Source of the DNA: TMP-7 sp038212445
GTDB lineage: Bacteria > Acidobacteriota > Terriglobia > Bryobacterales > Bryobacteraceae
Reading direction: 5' to 3'
DNA length: 64,000 nucleotides
Assembly (NCBI GenBank): GCA_038212445.1
Contig: JBBQUM010000016.1
Location: 1 to 64,000, forward strand
Under the pieces are notes generated by a model that saw only the letters and a list, made by a program, of their open reading frames with translations, did no database searches and was not told the origin of the DNA. Shown here in pieces: positions 58,892 to 64,000 of the stretch (its first letter is position 1; the number at the start of each line of letters is the position of its first letter). A program made the position numbers and the translations under genes.

Positions 58892-60475
58892 ATGAAACCG
58901 ATGCGACCGCTTTTCGCCCTCATCACGATCTGCGTTGTGCCTGCACTGGCTCAGAACATCAACGGCTCCCCGGACCGTAAGACGGGCGAGGGCGAGGGTC
59001 CGTTCAACCGGATGGTGATCCGCGGCATCACGATGATCGACGGTACGGGTGCGCCTCCGCAAGGCCCCGTGGACATCGTCGTCGAAGGGAACCGCATTCG
59101 GGAGATCAAGAGCGTCGGCTACCCCAAGATGAAGATCGATGAGAAGAATCGGCCGGCGAAGGGCGCCAAGGAAATCGATGGGACCGGCATGTACATCCTG
59201 CCCGGCTTCGTCGATTTGCATGTCCACACGGGCGGCGCGCCAAAAGCTCCGGATGCAGAATATGTTCACAAGCTTTGGATGGCGCATGGCGTGACCACTG
59301 TCCGCGGCGTACCGGCAGGGCCGATGGACTGGACGCTCAAGGAGCGCGAGCGTTCGGCTAAGAATCAGATTGTCGCTCCGCGCATCTTCGCTTATCACCG
59401 CCCGTTTACAGGCGAAGGCTGGACCGACAACGGCGTCCGCACTCCCGAACTCGCGCGGCAGTGGGTGCAGTGGGCTGCGAAGAAGGGAATCGACGGTCTG
59501 AAGCTAGGCGCGCAGGATCCAGAAATTATGGCGGCTTTGCTTGACGAAGCCAAGAAATTTAACCTGGGATCCACGGCGCACCTCGACCAGATGGGCGTCG
59601 CTCGTATGAACGCTCGCGACGCTGTCCGCCTGGGTCTTGGAACCGTCACGCACTATTACGGGCTGTTCGAGTCGCTGCTTGACGGCTACACCGTTCAGCC
59701 CTATCCGGTCGATCAGAATTACAACGACGAGCAGCATAGATTCGGGCAGGTGGCCCGGCTGTGGGACAAGATTCATCCGCGCGGCAGTAAAGAATGGAAC
59801 GAGCTGATCGACGAGTTTGTCGCGCGACGGGTCTTCCTTGACCCCACGTTCACCATCTACTCCGCCGGCCGCGATCTCATGAAGGCTCGCACGTTCGAGT
59901 GGCACGACCGCTACACCCTGCCGACGTTGTGGGATTACTATCAGCCCACACGTGGGGCGCACGGTTCCTACTGGTTCTACTGGACGACCGAGGATGAAAT
60001 CGCCTGGAAGAACTTCTATCGCGTCTGGATGAGCTTTGTCATCGACTTCAAGAATCGCGGCGGCCGCGTCACCACCGGAACCGACGCCGGCTTCATCTAT
60101 CAGACTTTTGGCTTCGCTTACATCGAAGAGTTGGAGATGCTGCGCGAAGCCGGCTTCCACCCGCTTGAGGTCATCCGCTCAGCCACTCTCTACGGTGCCG
60201 AGGCGCTGCACGAACCACGTCACAAGCCTATTGAGTTTGGCATTCTGCGCGCGGGATTGTTGGCCGATATGGTGATCGTCGAGCAGAATCCGCTGGAAAA
60301 CCTGAAGGTCCTCTATGGCACCGGCGCGCCGCGCCTCAACGACGAGACCGGCCGTGTAGAGCGAGTCGGCGGCGTGAAGTACACCATCAAGGACGGAATC
60401 GTCTATGACTCGAAGACATTACTGGCTGACGTCGCCGCGATGGTAGAGCGTGCCAAGGCAAAAGGCAACAAATAG
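58892..60475 (+). CDS. exported amidohydrolase
   Basis: 527 residues from the ATG at 58892 (a TTG at 58868 is also in frame). Signal peptide (FALITICVVPALAQ). Amidohydrolase superfamily: MVIRGITMIDGTGAPPQGPVDIVVEGNRI at the start, FVDLHVHTGG (His-x-His), GLKLGAQD with a Lys, STAHLDQMG and VTHYYGLF (His ligands), and TTGTDAGF (Asp). The clade includes deaminases, dipeptidases and imidazolonepropionase-like enzymes of Acidobacteriota; the substrate is unknown. Unlike the amidohydrolase at 53555 it has a long insert between the metal motifs. A TATACT lies at 58874-58879. Confidence 0.88.
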   Translation: MKPMRPLFALITICVVPALAQNINGSPDRKTGEGEGPFNRMVIRGITMIDGTGAPPQGPVDIVVEGNRIREIKSVGYPKMKIDEKNRPAKGAKEIDGTGMYILPGFVDLHVHTGGAPKAPDAEYVHKLWMAHGVTTVRGVPAGPMDWTLKERERSAKNQIVAPRIFAYHRPFTGEGWTDNGVRTPELARQWVQWAAKKGIDGLKLGAQDPEIMAALLDEAKKFNLGSTAHLDQMGVARMNARDAVRLGLGTVTHYYGLFESLLDGYTVQPYPVDQNYNDEQHRFGQVARLWDKIHPRGSKEWNELIDEFVARRVFLDPTFTIYSAGRDLMKARTFEWHDRYTLPTLWDYYQPTRGAHGSYWFYWTTEDEIAWKNFYRVWMSFVIDFKNRGGRVTTGTDAGFIYQTFGFAYIEELEMLREAGFHPLEVIRSATLYGAEALHEPRHKPIEFGILRAGLLADMVIVEQNPLENLKVLYGTGAPRLNDETGRVERVGGVKYTIKDGIVYDSKTLLADVAAMVERAKAKGNK

Positions 60476-60491
60476 TCGGGGCGGCGCCATC

Positions 60492-62964
60492 TCAACGAAA
60501 CGCTATTCGGACCGGAGCGCTTCTACGGGGACTGACGCTGCTTGCGCGATTCGCAGGCAGCCATACCGCCAATAGCGCGACCAGGCTTAAGACTACGGGG
60601 ACGGTTGCGAAGACCAGCGGATCGTGCGGTTTCACGCCGAAAATGAAGCTTTCGATGACCTGTGCCAGGGCGAAGGCGGCGCACAGCCCCCCGGACACAC
60701 CTGCAATCGCGAGGGCCATTCCCTGCCGGACGACCATATTACGGACCCGCCGTGAGTCGGCGCCAAGTGCCATCCGGATGCCGATCTCCTGCCTTCTCTG
60801 AACCACCGAATATGCCATCAATCCATAAATGCCGATGGCCGCGAGTAGCAAAGCCGAGCCGCCAAACGAGGTCATCAAGAGCATATTAAAGCGCTGACGG
60901 CCCGTGGAGATACGCACTACTTCTTCCATCGAGAATGCTTCAGCCACATCCAGCGCGGTGGACCGGCGTAATCGTTCACGGACCACCTGAGCCATCCCGA
61001 GGGACGAAGACTGCGTCCGCACTACCCACGCCAACGGCATGAGTTTGTCGAATAGCGCGTTGGCGGCGTCCGGCAACTGCGCCTGCGGAATGTAGAGAAT
61101 CGGCCGCGGTTCAGATCCAGGCCTTCGTCGCGAACGTCGGCCACAATCCCGACCACCTGCCGCACCGGTTCATCCTTGAATTCCGCCAAACCGCGTCCAA
61201 TCAGAATGCGGTCTTTCAGCGGGTCGGCGTCCTTCCAGTACCTCCTGGCCATGCGTTCATTGATGACTACCGCCGGGGCCGCCTTGCCGCTGTCGCCGGT
61301 CGTGATGACCCGCCCACGCTTAAGATGAATCCTGAATGCTTCAAAGAAACCGGGAGACACGGTGGCCCATCCCACGGTGACGCTGGAGGGCGGCACAGGA
61401 GGACGTCCGACAATGTCGAAGTTGAGATCGTATGTGCCGTCCTGGAGCGGGACGCGGCATGACGTGGCTGCTTCAACGACGCCCGGCAACGACCGAACGC
61501 TTCCCAATCCCGCGCGAACCGTGTCTTCCAGCGCCGCTGACTTGAGAAACTTCCGGTCCGTCAACGGCGCCCGGAGAACCATCACGTTCCTGGTTTCGTA
61601 ACCGCGGTCCACCGCGTAAAGGGCGGCGAAGGTACGAATCAGTAACGCCGAACCCACCAGGAGAACCACGGCAAGACCGACTTCGCCCACCACCAAGAGT
61701 GACCGCGCTCGCTGTTGCCGCACGCTCGAACCTGACCGGCTGCCGCCTTCCTTCAACACCTCATTCAAGCCGGCGCGTGAAGCCTGGAGTGCGGGTACGA
61801 TTCCGAAGATGAGTCCGGTGACCAGCGAGACGATCGCTGCGAACAGGAGCACTCGCCAATCCATGACGACTTCAGTGCTATTCACTCCATCGAGCGGCAA
61901 ATCGGGAGGACCGAGCGCGAGCAGCCCGCGGATGCCGCCGTAGCCAAGACATACTCCGAGTACACCGCCGGCCAGCGATAACAGCGCGCTCTCCGTCATC
62001 ATCTGCCGGATCAGCAGTCCGCGTCCAGCGCCGATCGCGGCTCGTATCGCGAGCTCCCGTCGACGTCCGGTGGCCCGCACCAGCAGCAGATTCGCGACAT
62101 TCGCACAGGCGATGAGAAGCACCAGGCTCACCGCACTCAGCAGCACCAGCAAGAGAGAACGGACGTCGCCCACTTTGGAATCGCGGAAGGTCAGCAGCGT
62201 AAAGCCATCATTTGGACCCAATGCGTCGGGGAATCGACGGCGGTATTCAGCAGCCGACGCCTGTACCCGCGCCCTTGCCTGTCCCACTGTGACACCGGTT
62301 TTCAGTCGTGCCACCACCTCGAGGTAGTCGCCTTGGTCGGCGGTTAGCGGATCGAGTTCAAGGGGAATGAAGACCTCGGTGCGAGAGTTTAGCTCGGCAT
62401 TACTCTCCACTACGCCGACTACGACAAACGGGTGGCCGTTCAACGAAATTTTCTACCGAGGACGCTGGGATCCCCAGCAAAGCGTCGAGTCCACGAATCG
62501 CGACTCAGGACCGCCACGCGCGCTCCGTTCGGAAGATTCTCCGCCGGCGTGAAGACTCGACCTAGCACTACCCGTAGTCTCCAACTTTCAAAGAAGTCAG
62601 ACGAAGCGTGGATCGACGGAAGCTGGCCGCCCGTGTTGTCCCTTGTGAGATTCACTATGCCCATCCGGAAGGCCGACACATCTTGAAGAACTTCTGTCAG
62701 TGAACGCCAATGCTGAAATTTCGCCGGTGATGCGGACGTGCTCGTGTTGGCAATGCCCGATTCTCCAACGCCGGTGGTACCGAGGACGACAAAACGGTCG
62801 GGCTGGTAGACCTGCAGCGGCTTTAGCAATACGGTGTTGACGATTGAGAAGACAGCGGTCGTCGCGCCGATGCCGAGCGTCAGTGCAGCCACCGCGGTGG
62901 CCGTGAAACCAGGATTCCTCGCGAATGCGCGAATCGAAAATTTGACGTCCTGAATGGCGCCCAT
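60492..62964 (-). pseudogene. ADOP-type permease interrupted by two frameshifts
   Basis: Three frames together give one complete ADOP permease of about 820 residues. 62964-62440: N-terminal part (DVKFSIRAFARNPGFTATAVAALTLGIGATTAVF ... GDPSVLGRKF). 62443-61022: middle (NGHPFVVVGVVE ... CANVANLLLVRATGRRRELAIRAAIGAG ... VADVRDEGLDLN). 61076-60492: C-terminal part (LMTSFGGSALLLAAIGIYGLMAYSVVQRRQEIGIRMALGA). Joining needs one extra base at each of two homopolymers: the T-run at 62449-62452 (A on the coding strand) and the GG at 61108-61109 (CC on the coding strand). It lies 21 bases after the penicillin-acylase-family gene. Real decay or consensus error. Confidence 0.75.
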
Positions 62965-62985
62965 GTGGTGATTCGGCCTATTGGG

Positions 62986-64000
62986 TCAGTGGCCGGCCGT
63001 CACTTTGAGGTTCTCACCGGGATGGTAGGTGCGTTCGGTGTGTCCTTCCAATTGCGCCGGGTAGAAATAGACGTCGCGCAATTGGCCGGTGGAGTATCGC
63101 TTCGCCTGATCGTTGAAGTGCGCGTTGCCGGGATGGCCGCTCTCGCCACCCGCCGTGACTGCTTTTGCCCGAACCTTGTCACCGAACTCCACCACCGCTA
63201 CAAAGCTGTTGCCGCTGGTTCCGTACCACTTCTTCGTGCCTGGATAGGGCCGGGCTCCGAAGGACGCGAGCGATCCCCATATCGCGGACGTAAAGCCGAC
63301 CGGGATGCTCGGTCCAGCATCGTTAAACGGATGGACGATGTCGCCGGTGAGACGTTGGAAGCGGTTGATATCGCCCCACGGCGTCCTCCACTTTCCGAAG
63401 TCGGCGGTGAGCCGGTCCGTCGCCCTGGCAAGTGCCTCCAGTTGGTAACCGGGCGTCGATCGCCCGCTCAAGGGGCGGAGCATTTCCTGTCCCCAGTAAA
63501 CGGCGAGTGATGTCGGCACGGAGTCCACTGCCCAGCGCAAATCCCACTTCTTCAGCATCGCGACCTGGTCGGCGACTTTGGCTTTCAGCGGATTGCCCGC
63601 AGGCGTATCCTCCCACACACGGACCAACTCGGGGATCGGCTTCTCGAACCACGGGAGATAGCTGTCGTAGGCCGCAGCCATCAGCGAGTCGAGCGTGAAA
63701 TTGCGCGTGTTCTCGAGAACGCGGATAGCGTGCAGTCCACGCGGCGATTCTCCGCCGGTTTCGACGTACACCGGAAAGTCCGCTTTCTTTGGACTGCTCG
63801 ACCCGGCCGCCGACCACGGCCAGTTGTTCGCGTTGTATAGCCAGCCGCTCGCCGGATTGAGCAACTGCGGAATTTCGGTGACGGCGTGAAGGCCCTTCCA
63901 CTCAGTGGCGGGATTGCTGCCGTCCACTGGCTTGGTCCAGTCAAAGCTCGTATCGCGTTTGGGAATGAAGTTGCCATGGAAATAGGCGACATCACCGTCA
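62986..64000 (-). CDS. penicillin acylase family protein, C-terminal part (cut by window edge)
   Basis: The frame stays open to the end of the window (about 338 codons seen). It resembles the large subunit of penicillin/acyl-homoserine-lactone acylases, N-terminal nucleophile hydrolases: G-N-F-I-P-K-R near the visible start, then LNPASGWLYNANNWPWSAAG (the P-x-x-G-W-x-x-x-x-N-x-x motif), TLDSLMAAAYDSYLPWF, the WGDINRFQRL segment, a FGARPYPGTKKWYGTSGNSFVAVVEFGD region and GGESGHPGNAHFNDQAKRYSTGQ near the end. The catalytic Ser and signal peptide lie outside the window. Substrate unknown: beta-lactam, acyl-homoserine lactone or other amides. Confidence 0.88.
   Translation of the reverse strand, partial: DGDVAYFHGNFIPKRDTSFDWTKPVDGSNPATEWKGLHAVTEIPQLLNPASGWLYNANNWPWSAAGSSSPKKADFPVYVETGGESPRGLHAIRVLENTRNFTLDSLMAAAYDSYLPWFEKPIPELVRVWEDTPAGNPLKAKVADQVAMLKKWDLRWAVDSVPTSLAVYWGQEMLRPLSGRSTPGYQLEALARATDRLTADFGKWRTPWGDINRFQRLTGDIVHPFNDAGPSIPVGFTSAIWGSLASFGARPYPGTKKWYGTSGNSFVAVVEFGDKVRAKAVTAGGESGHPGNAHFNDQAKRYSTGQLRDVYFYPAQLEGHTERTYHPGENLKVTAGH

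Noticed and set aside
62440..62460. Programmed ribosomal frameshift in the ADOP gene
   Set aside because: The run (AGA-AAA-TTT on the coding strand) does not fit a slippery X-XXY-YYZ heptamer in the zero frame, and a second break in the same gene has a different context. Indel is simpler.
1..64000. tRNA, rRNA, CRISPR arrays, IS elements, prophage
   Set aside because: I looked for T-loop consensus, regular spacer repeats, transposase or integrase motifs and phage genes. The only recombinase is XerC, which is housekeeping here.

Overview
The window reads as chromosomal DNA of an Acidobacteriota member close to Solibacter/Bryobacter (Bryobacterales). This rests on a C-terminal domain matching the Solibacter-type TIGR03437 family, three MacB/FtsX-type permeases of the acidobacterial duplicated orphan permease (ADOP) type, very large Oar-like TonB-dependent receptors, a PadR regulator coupled to an ADOP gene, and uniformly GC-rich, densely packed genes. 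I saw no rRNA, tRNA, CRISPR array, insertion sequence or phage module.

Layout. 1-8 kb: a secreted protein cut by the window edge, a 1.29 kilo-residue secreted multidomain protein (LGFP-like repeats, Ig-like domains, a C39-like domain without its cysteine, TIGR03437 tail) and an ADOP permease. 7.8-13.3 kb: a tightly coupled minus-strand operon gltX-glnS-carbamoyltransferase-DUF3052-like. 13.4-14.1 kb: a VapBC toxin-antitoxin pair with a perfect inverted repeat at its start. 14.2-23.9 kb: two TonB-dependent receptors flanking recN. 24-29 kb: FAH-family hydrolase, transaldolase-like aldolase and a membrane protein; a frameshifted solitary antitoxin; then hslV-hslU-lipoprotein. 29-31.3 kb: trmFO-xerC, divergent from hslVU. 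31.3-34.6 kb: a TPR-like exported protein, a cupin, and a GntR(YtrA-type)-membrane protein-slipin operon with a clear promoter and operator. 34.6-37.8 kb: a small YVDPGSG membrane protein, a kinase-like/methyltransferase fusion and a membrane sulfatase-fold protein. 38-43.3 kb: PadR-ADOP, a luciferase-like monooxygenase and a secreted protein.

43.4-50.1 kb holds the most interesting locus: a seven-gene plus-strand operon encoding a membrane-bound, outward-facing respiratory complex. It has a pentaheme cytochrome c, a Tat-exported molybdopterin-family subunit, a four-cluster ferredoxin-like subunit and an NrfD-like membrane subunit, in the same order as the QrcABCD menaquinone reductase. It is bracketed by two paralogous GcvH-like proteins that carry cysteine clusters but have lost the lipoyl-lysine. 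50-64 kb: a DUF697-like protein with a PD-(D/E)XK-like protein; a proline-racemase-family protein with the Cys/Thr pair of trans-3-hydroxy-L-proline dehydratase, coupled to an exported amidohydrolase; a GH88/GH105-like hydrolase with a YkgJ-like protein; an ECF sigma/anti-sigma pair; a bicupin; a second exported amidohydrolase; an ADOP gene broken by two one-base deletions; and the C-terminal part of a penicillin-acylase-family protein.

The three broken reading frames I found are each explained by one missing base in a short homopolymer, so consensus error is as likely as real decay. All functional calls come from reading motifs and family resemblance; no database search was run.
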